Source of the DNA: Bordetella parapertussis
GTDB lineage: Bacteria > Pseudomonadota > Gammaproteobacteria > Burkholderiales > Burkholderiaceae_E
Length of the DNA: 40,094 nucleotides
NCBI GenBank assembly: GCA_945883285.1
Contig: CAMCXH010000007.1
Location: forward strand, 1 to 40,094
Direction of reading: 5' to 3'
Shown: piece after piece, positions 1 through 7,607 of the stretch
Numbering within the stretch: position 1 is the first letter of the stretch
Layout of the letters: the number at the start of each line of letters is the position of its first letter
Notes under the pieces: model-generated
Told to the model about the DNA's origin: nothing
The model's database searches: none
The model's input: the letters and a program-made list of their open reading frames with translations, nothing else
Translations under genes and position numbers: made by a program

Positions 1-791
1 TCAACGGGGACTTTCACTGGTTCGACGTCGATCCCGATGAATTCATGGCGATTGAGGCGGGTGTCGGACGCTGGCATGCAATGCGTGGGAATGTCGAAAC
101 TGAACTGGCGCGTGCGCTGGCGGATGGCGCTGATGCCGGATGCGGTTGCGCCTATCCCGATTCGGTCGACCAGGCCGATGTCGACCGGTCCAATGCCATG
201 ATCAGCCGGCTGCGTGAGACAGCCCGAAGCCTTCGCGTCAGTGCGTCGCTAGGCGCGCTGCCGATGCTCAGGCGGGCTGAGGTCGGGGCTTTGCGGGTCG
301 GATGCGTTCATGGCGACGACCAGTCGCTCAGCGGATGGCGCCTTGCCCACGATGCCCTGGCAGCGAGCCGGGCACAGGGCCTGCCTGCGGCGTTTGATGC
401 CGGGCAGATCGATCTGATTGCCTGCAGTCACACCTGCCTGCCGGTGGCCGATACCTTCGAGTCGCCGACCGATCAGCGCCGTCTGGCGGTGATCAATAAC
501 GGCGCAGCCGGCATGGCCAACTTCACAGGCAGCACCCATGGTGTGGTGACCCGGATTGCGGTCGATGGCCTTGCGCCGCCGGACGGCGCAAGGGTGCTCT
601 ATCGCACCAGCCTGGCTGGCTGTGAGGTGGCGGCAATTGCACTGGACTTCGATGCCACGCGTTTTCTTGAACGGTTCGACCGTCAGTGGCCTGCCGGTTC
701 GCCCGGCGCGGTCTCCTATCGCGATCGGCTTGCGTGGGGCCCGGCGTATCCGCTGGATGTCGCTGCACGCGGCGGTTTTCGCGCTGCCTGA
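1..791 (+). CDS. Metallophosphoesterase-like protein, 5' truncated by window edge
   Basis: The reading frame is open from base 3 and has no start inside the window before metal-binding motifs appear, so the 5' end lies to the left; the ATG at 45 is internal. Calcineurin-like phosphoesterase signatures are visible in order: a GD-containing motif NGDFHWFD (3-26), RGNVE (84-98, in place of GNHE), HGDDQSLSGW (from 309), SHTC (426-437) and VINNGAAGM. About 262 residues are present. Proteins with this RGNVE/HGD/SHTC/NNGAAGM pattern occur beside TIGR04282/TIGR04283 glycosyltransferases, which is also the case here, so a role in the same pathway is likely. The substrate is unknown. It appears to be the first visible gene of an operon running to 5169. 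Confidence 0.7.
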   Translation, partial: NGDFHWFDVDPDEFMAIEAGVGRWHAMRGNVETELARALADGADAGCGCAYPDSVDQADVDRSNAMISRLRETARSLRVSASLGALPMLRRAEVGALRVGCVHGDDQSLSGWRLAHDALAASRAQGLPAAFDAGQIDLIACSHTCLPVADTFESPTDQRRLAVINNGAAGMANFTGSTHGVVTRIAVDGLAPPDGARVLYRTSLAGCEVAAIALDFDATRFLERFDRQWPAGSPGAVSYRDRLAWGPAYPLDVAARGGFRAA

Positions 792-827
792 CCGATCCCC
801 GCCGCGCCGCGCGCTGTCATCTCCGCG

Positions 828-2990
828 ATGTCCCGACGACAGCTCCTTCTGATTGCTTTCATTGCGATGGCGATCGCAATATTCGTCGGGTTCGACCTCG
901 GGCGTTTCGCGACGCTTGCCGAGATCAAGTCGCGACAGGGCGAATTTCTCGCGCTGGTTCGTGACCGTCCCTTTTTCAGCGCCGCGATCTTCTCGCTCTT
1001 TTATGTGATCGCAGCAGCGCTGTCGCTGCCTGGTGCAGCGGTGGTGCTTACCCTGCTTGGCGGGGCGCTGTTCGGCCTTGCATGGGGCACTGTGCTGGTG
1101 TCGTTTGCCTCCTCGATCGGCGCAACCTTGGCCTTCCTGATTTCCCGCTATCTGCTGCGCGACATGGTTCGAGCCCGTTTCCCCGGGCGAATCGAGGCAA
1201 TCGATGCCGGCGTGCGACGAGACGGCGGCTTCTATCTGTTTTCGCTGCGACTGATCCCCCTTTTTCCGTTCTTTCTGGTCAATCTGCTGATGGGACTGAC
1301 CCCGATCCGGACGGCAACGTTTTACATCGCCAGCCAGCTCGGCATGCTCGCTGGCACCCTGGTCTATGTGAATGCCGGGACCGAACTGGCTCGACTCACC
1401 TCGTTGCGCGGCATCCTTTCACCGACTCTGATCGCCTCGTTTGTGGCACTCGGTGTATTTCCTCTGCTGGCACGAAAAGCCGTCGACTTTATTGCTGCCC
1501 GCCGGACAAACCGGCGCTGGCGCCGACCGAAGCGTTTTGACCGCAACCTGATCGTGATCGGCGCGGGCAGTGCCGGCCTGGTGACCGCCTATATCGCAGC
1601 GACTCTCAAGGCGAGCGTGTCGCTCATCGAGCGCCACAAGATGGGCGGCGACTGTCTGAACACCGGTTGCGTACCCTCCAAGGCCTTGCTGCGCAGTGCG
1701 AAGCTGCTGGCACAGGCCCGCGACTCGCAGTCGCTTGGCATCCGGGCGATGCATGTCGAGTTCGATTTCGCCGATGTCATGGCACGGGTTCAGCAGGCGA
1801 TTCACCAGATCGAGCCGCATGACTCGCTCGAGCGCTATCGCAGCCTCGGGGTCGATGTCATCGAGGGCGAGGCGCGGTTGCGCAGCCCCTGGGAGGTAGC
1901 GGTGACCACGCCAGAAGGCACCCGCACGCTCAGTGCCCGCCATATCGTGATTGCGGCCGGTGCGCGTCCGGCCGTGCCCTCGATTCCGGGGATCGAGGGC
2001 ACCGGCTTTCTCACCTCCGACACCGTCTGGTCGCTGCGCACACTGCCGCGTCGTTTGCTGGTGATCGGCGCCGGACCGATCGGCTGCGAGATGGCCTTGG
2101 CGTTTGCGCGATTCGGCTCGCAGGTGACACTGCTCGACCAGGCATCGCGGCTGCTCAATCGCGAGGACCCCGATGTGTCAGCGCTGGTGTCCCAGTGCTT
2201 TGCCAAAGAGGGGATCACCTTGCGGCTGTCGACCCGTGCAATCCGTTTCGAGCGCGACGGGCTCGGCGCGGATGCGGTCAATGCGCTGGTCGCCGAGCAC
2301 GACGGCAAGCAGGACCTGATTGAATTCGATCAGGTCCTGTGCGCGCTGGGTCGGGTGGCCAACACCGGCGGCTATGGGCTGGAGGACCTCGATGTCCGTC
2401 TGACGCCGCGCGGTACGGTGCAGGTCGATCCATTCCTGCGCACCAACTATCCCAGCATCCTTGCCGCGGGCGATGTCGCCGGTCGCTACCAGTTCACCCA
2501 TGCGGCAGCGAACATGGCCTGGTATGCCGCGGTCAATGCGCTTTTCGGGGGGGTCTGGCAATTCAGGATCGATGAACGGGTCATGCCCTGGTGCACCTTT
2601 CTCGATCCGGAGGTGGCTCGGGTCGGCCTGAACGAGCAAGACGCCAGTGAGCAGGGCATCGCAGTCGAAGTCACCCGGTATGGGCTCGACGATCTCGATC
2701 GTGCGATCGTCGACGGTGCAACCCGCGGTTTCGTCAAAGTGCTGACCCGCCCTGGGACCGACCGAATCCTGGGCGCGACCATCGTGGGCGAGCATGCCGG
2801 TGAACTGATCGTCGAATTCGTGACCGCCATGAAGCGGGGGCTGGGGCTGAACAAGCTGCTCGGGACGATCAAGATCTATCCGACCTTTGCCGAAGCCAAC
2901 AAATACGCGGCCGGCCAATGGAAACGCGCGCATGCGCCCACGCGGCTGCTGGGCTGGGTCGAGCGCTTTCATCGCTGGCAGCGCGGCTGA
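828..2990 (+). CDS. TVP38/TMEM64 membrane domain fused to FAD-dependent pyridine nucleotide-disulfide oxidoreductase
   Basis: This 720-residue protein has two parts. Residues 1 to about 215 are hydrophobic and match the TVP38/TMEM64 (VTT) family, with several membrane segments. From about residue 240 it is a mercuric reductase/dihydrolipoyl dehydrogenase-type flavoenzyme: FAD-binding GAGSAG (about 245-250), redox-active Cys276 and Cys281 in GGDCLNTGCVPSKAL, a second nucleotide-binding GAGPIGCE, and the FAD-binding AAGDVAG. The C-terminal dimer region reads IYPTFAEAN where dihydrolipoyl dehydrogenase has HPHPTLSE, so the usual His-Glu catalytic dyad is absent. That is typical of the uncharacterised mercuric-reductase-like branch. 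The ATG at 828 has no clear ribosome site. It lies 36 bases after the phosphoesterase gene and one base before the DUF547 gene. It is probably an inner-membrane oxidoreductase; its substrate is unknown. Confidence 0.9.
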   Translation: MSRRQLLLIAFIAMAIAIFVGFDLGRFATLAEIKSRQGEFLALVRDRPFFSAAIFSLFYVIAAALSLPGAAVVLTLLGGALFGLAWGTVLVSFASSIGATLAFLISRYLLRDMVRARFPGRIEAIDAGVRRDGGFYLFSLRLIPLFPFFLVNLLMGLTPIRTATFYIASQLGMLAGTLVYVNAGTELARLTSLRGILSPTLIASFVALGVFPLLARKAVDFIAARRTNRRWRRPKRFDRNLIVIGAGSAGLVTAYIAATLKASVSLIERHKMGGDCLNTGCVPSKALLRSAKLLAQARDSQSLGIRAMHVEFDFADVMARVQQAIHQIEPHDSLERYRSLGVDVIEGEARLRSPWEVAVTTPEGTRTLSARHIVIAAGARPAVPSIPGIEGTGFLTSDTVWSLRTLPRRLLVIGAGPIGCEMALAFARFGSQVTLLDQASRLLNREDPDVSALVSQCFAKEGITLRLSTRAIRFERDGLGADAVNALVAEHDGKQDLIEFDQVLCALGRVANTGGYGLEDLDVRLTPRGTVQVDPFLRTNYPSILAAGDVAGRYQFTHAAANMAWYAAVNALFGGVWQFRIDERVMPWCTFLDPEVARVGLNEQDASEQGIAVEVTRYGLDDLDRAIVDGATRGFVKVLTRPGTDRILGATIVGEHAGELIVEFVTAMKRGLGLNKLLGTIKIYPTFAEANKYAAGQWKRAHAPTRLLGWVERFHRWQRG

Positions 2991-2991
2991 G

Positions 2992-3873
2992 ATGCGGGCG
3001 TTTCCCAGCAATGAACTGCCGATCACTGGGGCGTCTTGCTGGCGGTGGAGCAGGGCGGTCGCGAGCCGGCTCATCCTCATGCTGCTGACCGGCTTCATGT
3101 GGGGTGCGCCAAGCGTCGCTCACGCAGCTATCGACGAGGCGCACAGCGCCTTCGATGCGCTGCTGCGTCGGCATGTCGCCTGGGACACCGCCGGTGTGGC
3201 CAGTTCGGTGTCCTACCGCGGGCTGGCGGCTGAGCGCGCTGAGCTCGGGAAAGTGCTCGATCTGTATGCCGGCGTGAGCCGAGCCGACTACGAGGCGATG
3301 AGCCGCGACCATCGCCTGGCCTTTCTGATCAACCTGTACAACGCGGCAACGCTCGAGCTGGTGCTGGGCGGCTATCCCGATCTGAAGTCGATCCGTGACC
3401 TGGGGTCGCTGATCCGGTCGCCCTGGAAGCAGCGCATCGTCAGACTCTTTGGCGAGCTGCGCACGCTCGATGACATCGAGCACGGCATGATTCGAACCCC
3501 CGGTGTTTTCGACGAGCCCCGCATTCATTTCGTGGTCAATTGCGCCTCGATCGGCTGTCCGGCGCTTCGGCCTGAAGCCATCACCGGCGCGCGTCTGCAG
3601 GCGCAACTCGAAGACAGCACGCGCCGCTTCATGCGCGATGCCAGTCGCAATCGTTACGACCCAGTCAAAGGCCGCCTGGAGGTCTCGAAAATTTTCGACT
3701 GGTATCGCGCTGACTTCGAGCGCGGCTGGCTCGGCATCGCTTCGCGTGAACAGTTTTTTGCTCGATATGCCGATCTGCTGGCGATCCCGTCCGCCGACCG
3801 TGCCCGCCTTGACGAGCAGCGCATGCCCATCGGTTTCCTCGATTACGACTGGCGACTGAATGACCGGCGCTGA
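2992..3873 (+). CDS. DUF547 domain protein, exported
   Basis: The product is 293 residues from ATG 2992, which directly follows the stop of the previous gene (TGAGATG). A start at ATG 3079 would leave a shorter, cleaner signal peptide. A hydrophobic stretch (about residues 25-45, ending SVAHA/A) predicts export to the periplasm. The rest matches DUF547: a LAFLINLYNA segment, a DDIEHGMIR segment, HFVVNCASIGCPALRP with paired cysteines, and FDWYRADF. The biochemical function of DUF547 is not established. The family often neighbours the TIGR04282/TIGR04283 glycosyltransferases that follow here. The 3' end overlaps the next gene by 14 bases, which supports co-translation. Confidence 0.88.
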   Translation: MRAFPSNELPITGASCWRWSRAVASRLILMLLTGFMWGAPSVAHAAIDEAHSAFDALLRRHVAWDTAGVASSVSYRGLAAERAELGKVLDLYAGVSRADYEAMSRDHRLAFLINLYNAATLELVLGGYPDLKSIRDLGSLIRSPWKQRIVRLFGELRTLDDIEHGMIRTPGVFDEPRIHFVVNCASIGCPALRPEAITGARLQAQLEDSTRRFMRDASRNRYDPVKGRLEVSKIFDWYRADFERGWLGIASREQFFARYADLLAIPSADRARLDEQRMPIGFLDYDWRLNDRR

Positions 3874-4546
3874 GGCTTCGATCTCGATCGTGATGCCGGT
3901 CCTCAACGAGGCTGCCTCGATCGCCGCAGCAGTGGCAAGCGCCCGACGGCAGGCGGCTGAATGCGTCGTCGTCGATGGCGGCAGTATCGACCGTACTGCC
4001 GCACTGGCCTCTGAGGCTGGCGCGATCGTGATCGGCTCACCCCGCGGACGGGCGCTGCAGATGAACGCCGGCGCCCATCAGGCTCGTGGTGATGTGCTGC
4101 TGTTCGTGCATGCCGACTGCCGCCTGCCCGACCATGCGGCGCAGCGTATTCGCGCCGCGATGGCCTCAGGCGCAGCATGGGGCCGCTTCGATGTGAGGCT
4201 CGATTCGCCGCGCCGGTCCTTGAGGCTGGTGGGTGCCATGATGAACTGGCGCTCGCGTCTGAGCGGTATCGCCACCGGCGATCAGGCGATTTTTCTGACC
4301 CGCACGCTTTTCGACTCGGTCGGTGGCTTTGCCCCAATCCCGCTGATGGAAGATATCGACCTCAGTGCCCGGCTTTGCCGCATCGCCAGGCCTGCCTGTC
4401 TTCGCGATCGGGTGGTGGTTTCTGCGCGTCGCTGGGAGCAGCGCGGCGTGGTCCGGACTGTGCTGGAGATGTGGCTCTGGCGGGCCGCCTACGCGATGGG
4501 CGCTTCGCCCGAGCGCCTGCATCGTCTGTATTACGGACAGCGGTGA
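3860..4546 (+). CDS. TIGR04283-type family 2 glycosyltransferase (arsenosugar-associated)
   Basis: A 228-residue GT-A fold glycosyltransferase. It begins with SIVMPVLNEAASI, the nucleotide-sugar binding entry of family 2, followed by VVDGGSIDRT and the short D-x-D-like VHADCRLP. A later GDQAIFLTR and PLMEDIDLSARL provide the ED(I/V)DLS signature of the TIGR04283 group. That group is annotated as radical-SAM/selenodomain-associated transferase 2 or arsenosugar biosynthesis glycosyltransferase. No membrane segment is seen. ATG 3860 lies inside the end of the DUF547 gene. The gene ends in GTGA, where the next gene starts. The sugar donor and acceptor are inferred only from family naming. Confidence 0.88.
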   Translation: MTGAEASISIVMPVLNEAASIAAAVASARRQAAECVVVDGGSIDRTAALASEAGAIVIGSPRGRALQMNAGAHQARGDVLLFVHADCRLPDHAAQRIRAAMASGAAWGRFDVRLDSPRRSLRLVGAMMNWRSRLSGIATGDQAIFLTRTLFDSVGGFAPIPLMEDIDLSARLCRIARPACLRDRVVVSARRWEQRGVVRTVLEMWLWRAAYAMGASPERLHRLYYGQR

Positions 4547-5169
4547 AGCCACGTCGGCTGATTGTTTTTGCCAAGCTGGCGCAGGACGGCCGGGTCAAGA
4601 CTCGGCTGGCGACCACGATCGGCAGCGATCGCGCGCTGCGGGTCTATCGGCGGCTGCTGGCGGCCACGCTGCGGCTGGCGCTCAGGAGCCCGGTCGAGCG
4701 GCGCGAATGGCGTTTCGATGCCGCACCGGGGATGTTGCCGGCAAGGGATGCAGCCTTGCTCCGACGCCTGGCCAATCGCGGCTGGATCATCACGGTGCAG
4801 CACGGTCGTGATCTCGGCGAGCGCATGGCGCAGGCGATCGAGTCTGGCCTGGATGCGGGTGATGCGGTGGTATTGATCGGCGCCGATTGCCCGGTATTCG
4901 AGACCGCCGATATCGGCGCAGCATTCGACGCACTGGAAAACAGCGATGCGGTATTCGCACCGGCCGAAGATGGCGGCTACGTGCTGGTCGGATTGTCGCG
5001 AGCCATGCCGCAGATTTTCGAAGCCATGCCCTGGGGCAGCGATCAGGTCATGATGCAAAGCCTTGCAAGGCTTGAGTCATCGGGCGCAAGCGTCACATTG
5101 CTTCGTCGAATGTGGGATGTCGATGTCGAGGCCGATCTCGCGCGTTACGAGGCCGGTTTCAGGTCTTGA
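4543..5169 (+). CDS. TIGR04282-type glycosyltransferase (DUF2064, arsenosugar-associated)
   Basis: This is 208 residues from GTG 4543, which overlaps the previous stop (GTGA). It opens with LIVFAKLAQDGRVKTRLA, the nucleotidyl/sugar-transfer signature of DUF2064, and continues with GERM, VVLIGADCPVF (the metal-binding GxDxP motif of the family, here GADCP), FAPAEDGGYVLVGL and WDVDVEADL near the end. These place it in TIGR04282, radical-SAM/selenodomain-associated transferase 1. Longer open frames upstream of 4543 lie within the previous gene and are not supported. It is the last gene of the operon. The convergent EAL gene stops only 5 bases beyond it, so no terminator fits between them. Confidence 0.88.
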   Translation: MKPRRLIVFAKLAQDGRVKTRLATTIGSDRALRVYRRLLAATLRLALRSPVERREWRFDAAPGMLPARDAALLRRLANRGWIITVQHGRDLGERMAQAIESGLDAGDAVVLIGADCPVFETADIGAAFDALENSDAVFAPAEDGGYVLVGLSRAMPQIFEAMPWGSDQVMMQSLARLESSGASVTLLRRMWDVDVEADLARYEAGFRS

Positions 5170-5174
5170 CTGCC

Positions 5175-7457
5175 TCAGATCAAGCGCGAGGTCAGAGCGT
5201 CCGCGACCTGATCCTCAACAGCCGGTTCAGGGGCGTTGAGGTCGGCAAGCTGATCGAAGATCGAATCGATCGGGCGGGCTGCGCCGAACAGATCGCCCTG
5301 CAGATAGACCACTCCCATTTCGCGCAGGCGAGTGTGCACGGTTTCGTTATGCACATGCTCGGCAACCGTTCGCAGATTCAGCCGCCGCGCGACCCTGACC
5401 GTCGACATCACGATTTCCTCGTCGATCGTGTTGCTGGTCAGATTGCGGATGAATGAACCATCGATCTTCACGTAGTCGAGCGGAAAGCGCTTGAGGTATT
5501 CGAAGGTCGCCAGGCCGGTGCCGAAGTCGTCGAGCGCGATGCAAAATCCCTGCGACTTCAGGTCATCCACCAGACGCGAGGCGGCCGCCGGATTTCGGAT
5601 TGCCTCGCTCTCGGTGATCTCGAAGACGATCCGATCCGCCGGAATGCCATTGAGCAGTCGCTGCTCGCGCACAAACTCGGCAAACGCACCGTCGCTCATC
5701 GTGGCCCCCGACAGATTGATCGAGCATTTGTGCGTGCGTGCGAGGTTGCGCGGCTGGCTGGCCAGCCAGCCGAAGGCGCGCTGCACAACCGCCCGGTCGA
5801 AGGTGACCGACATCTGCGCCTTGATGGCGAGCTTGAGAAACTCCGGCGGCTGAATCAGGCTGCCATCCCGATCGCGAAGCCGGGTGAGCACTTCGTACGA
5901 GACCATGCCTGGCGGCGCATCCGGGTCGACCACCGGCTGGGCATAGAGCTCAAGGCGTGACTCGTGCAGTGCCTCGCGGATATGCTCGATCTTGACCTGA
6001 AGCTCGCGGCGCGAATCGATCATCAGTTGCGACAGCGGCTCGACGAAAAGTTGCGGTTCGCGCACGCTGGCGGCAATCGTCAGGGCATCGGTCAGTGCCG
6101 CCAGACAGTCTTCGCTGTCGATGAGCGAATGACGGTCGATCTGCAGGCCGCCGACGCAGACCTGCAGACGCAGATTGCCGTTGGCGGTGGCAAAGAGCTG
6201 GGCATTCAGATTGGCATAGATATCGCGGGCCACCGACCTGACCTGGGCGACGGTCGCCGCATCGATCACCAGGGCATAGCGGCCTGCCGACAGGCGCGCC
6301 GCGCATCGCACTCCCGGCTGGCCCAGCAGGATTGTTGCGGCAGACTGCTCGAGCTGAATCGCCGGGATCGTGCCGCACAGATCGGTCATCGATTCGAAGT
6401 TGCTGATGGTCAGGCCGACCAGCCCGAGATTCGGGCGCTCAGGCGAGACCAGCAGGTCGCCGAAAACCGACAGCAGCCCCCGGTCATTGAGCAGGGAGGT
6501 CGTGGTGTCTTCATGAGCCAGCCGAGCAACCCGCTTGAGCGCGGCCATGCGGTCGGCGGCCAGTGCCTGGACAACATGGCTGATGACAACCGCTGCAATC
6601 ACCAGGGCGCCGACGTCGATGGCACGCCAGGCTTCATCTGCGACACCGGGCGTTCCGACAAGACTGGTCGAGAGGATGATGCATGCCGATGCCAGCAGGG
6701 TGAGCGCATTGGTGCGCTCGTCTGCCCGGATGGCGACCCAGATCACGATCGGCAAATAGAGATAGAGCACCAGCATCGCATCGCGTGGCTGGCCGGCTCG
6801 GGCAAGCATCGCGCTCAGCAAGGCGACACCGAGCGAGAGCGCCATGCCAGCCAGGTCGAAGCCTGGCCGATGATCGCCTGGGGAGGCGGTCTGGGCAGCG
6901 GGCGCATCCATCAGACACAGCAGGGCAGGTACCAGAAGCAGGGTGCCCAGGGCGCTCGACAACCACAGCCCGGCGTGCAGGGGAAATGACGGCAGGACTG
7001 TCAGGCTCCCAGTGCTTGAGGCGACAGCGACGGCGGTCAGAGCGAAGGCTGGTGCACAGACCAGCAAGGTCACCAGAAAAAAGCGGGTTGTGTCAGTCAG
7101 GCTGTCATCAGCGGGCTTCCAAAGGCTCAGCCGTCTGAGGGCAATCGCCCCGGGCACTGCGCCCGCCAGCGTGGCGACTGCGCCGCTGAGCGCAAGGCTC
7201 GGCTGATCGAATCTCAGGACCCCGAAAAGGAGCGCTCCGGCGACCGCGGGCAGCGACCAGACAAAACCACCTCGCCAAGCGAAGGCCAGCGCGATGCCGA
7301 GCGCAGGCCAGCACAGGAATCGGGACGGGTCGCCGTTCGATCCGATGCTCGCAGCAAAACACATCGCGCAGGTCAGCGCGATGAGCCCCGCAATCCTGAT
7401 CGGAGCGGGCAATTGCGAAGAAAGAGAGACTGAACCGGATCGCACTTGCGGTGTCAT
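5175..7457 (-). CDS. MASE1 membrane sensor with degenerate GGDEF and EAL domains
   Basis: A 760-residue protein from ATG 7457. Roughly the first 300 residues hold many hydrophobic segments resembling MASE1 (for example FLCWPALGIALAFAW). A GGDEF-like domain follows, starting near LAHEDTTTSLLNDRG. Its signature position reads SAGRY instead of GGDEF, so it should not make c-di-GMP. The EAL domain retains key positions: YEVLTRL (the EAL glutamate), INLSG, FEITESEAI, DDFGTG, VKIDGSFI, TVAEHVHNE and LQGDLFG. Phosphodiesterase activity is therefore plausible. An upstream TTG at 7556 would add 33 residues encoded by the palindrome region and is unlikely. The gene lies downstream of acnA on the same strand, separated by two inverted repeats. 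Confidence 0.88.
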   Translation of the reverse strand: MTPQVRSGSVSLSSQLPAPIRIAGLIALTCAMCFAASIGSNGDPSRFLCWPALGIALAFAWRGGFVWSLPAVAGALLFGVLRFDQPSLALSGAVATLAGAVPGAIALRRLSLWKPADDSLTDTTRFFLVTLLVCAPAFALTAVAVASSTGSLTVLPSFPLHAGLWLSSALGTLLLVPALLCLMDAPAAQTASPGDHRPGFDLAGMALSLGVALLSAMLARAGQPRDAMLVLYLYLPIVIWVAIRADERTNALTLLASACIILSTSLVGTPGVADEAWRAIDVGALVIAAVVISHVVQALAADRMAALKRVARLAHEDTTTSLLNDRGLLSVFGDLLVSPERPNLGLVGLTISNFESMTDLCGTIPAIQLEQSAATILLGQPGVRCAARLSAGRYALVIDAATVAQVRSVARDIYANLNAQLFATANGNLRLQVCVGGLQIDRHSLIDSEDCLAALTDALTIAASVREPQLFVEPLSQLMIDSRRELQVKIEHIREALHESRLELYAQPVVDPDAPPGMVSYEVLTRLRDRDGSLIQPPEFLKLAIKAQMSVTFDRAVVQRAFGWLASQPRNLARTHKCSINLSGATMSDGAFAEFVREQRLLNGIPADRIVFEITESEAIRNPAAASRLVDDLKSQGFCIALDDFGTGLATFEYLKRFPLDYVKIDGSFIRNLTSNTIDEEIVMSTVRVARRLNLRTVAEHVHNETVHTRLREMGVVYLQGDLFGAARPIDSIFDQLADLNAPEPAVEDQVADALTSRLI

Positions 7458-7524
7458 CCTAATGTTCAGTCGAGTGTAGCGCAGCCCCTCAGGGCCCGGA
7501 CTGACCGAAAGATCCGCCTGTCGC

Positions 7525-7555
7525 TGCCAGATGGGCGACTGTCGCCCATCTGGCA
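7525..7555. repeat. Perfect 31-bp inverted repeat
   Basis: The 15-base arms 7525-7539 (TGCCAGATGGGCGAC) and 7541-7555 are exact reverse complements around one central T at 7540. Pairing stops at 7524/7556. It lies between the acnA stop (7608) and the EAL gene start (7457). It may act as a second hairpin of the acnA terminator, as a protein binding site, or as an mRNA-stabilising stem. There is no T-run on either side. Confidence 0.85.
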
Positions 7556-7561
7556 AACCAT

Positions 7562-7598
7562 GCCGCTTCGGGCCGTGGTTCGAACAGCCCGAAGCGGC
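7562..7598 (-). terminator. Hairpin just downstream of acnA, probable terminator without U-tract
   Basis: Arms 7562-7573 (GCCGCTTCGGGC) and 7587-7598 are perfect 12-base complements with a 13-base loop, starting 9 bases after the acnA stop. The stem is GC-rich. No run of T follows on the minus strand, so it is either a U-less or factor-assisted terminator or a 3' mRNA-stabilising stem. It is followed by the 31-bp palindrome. Confidence 0.5.
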
Positions 7599-7607
7599 GC
7601 CGTCACA

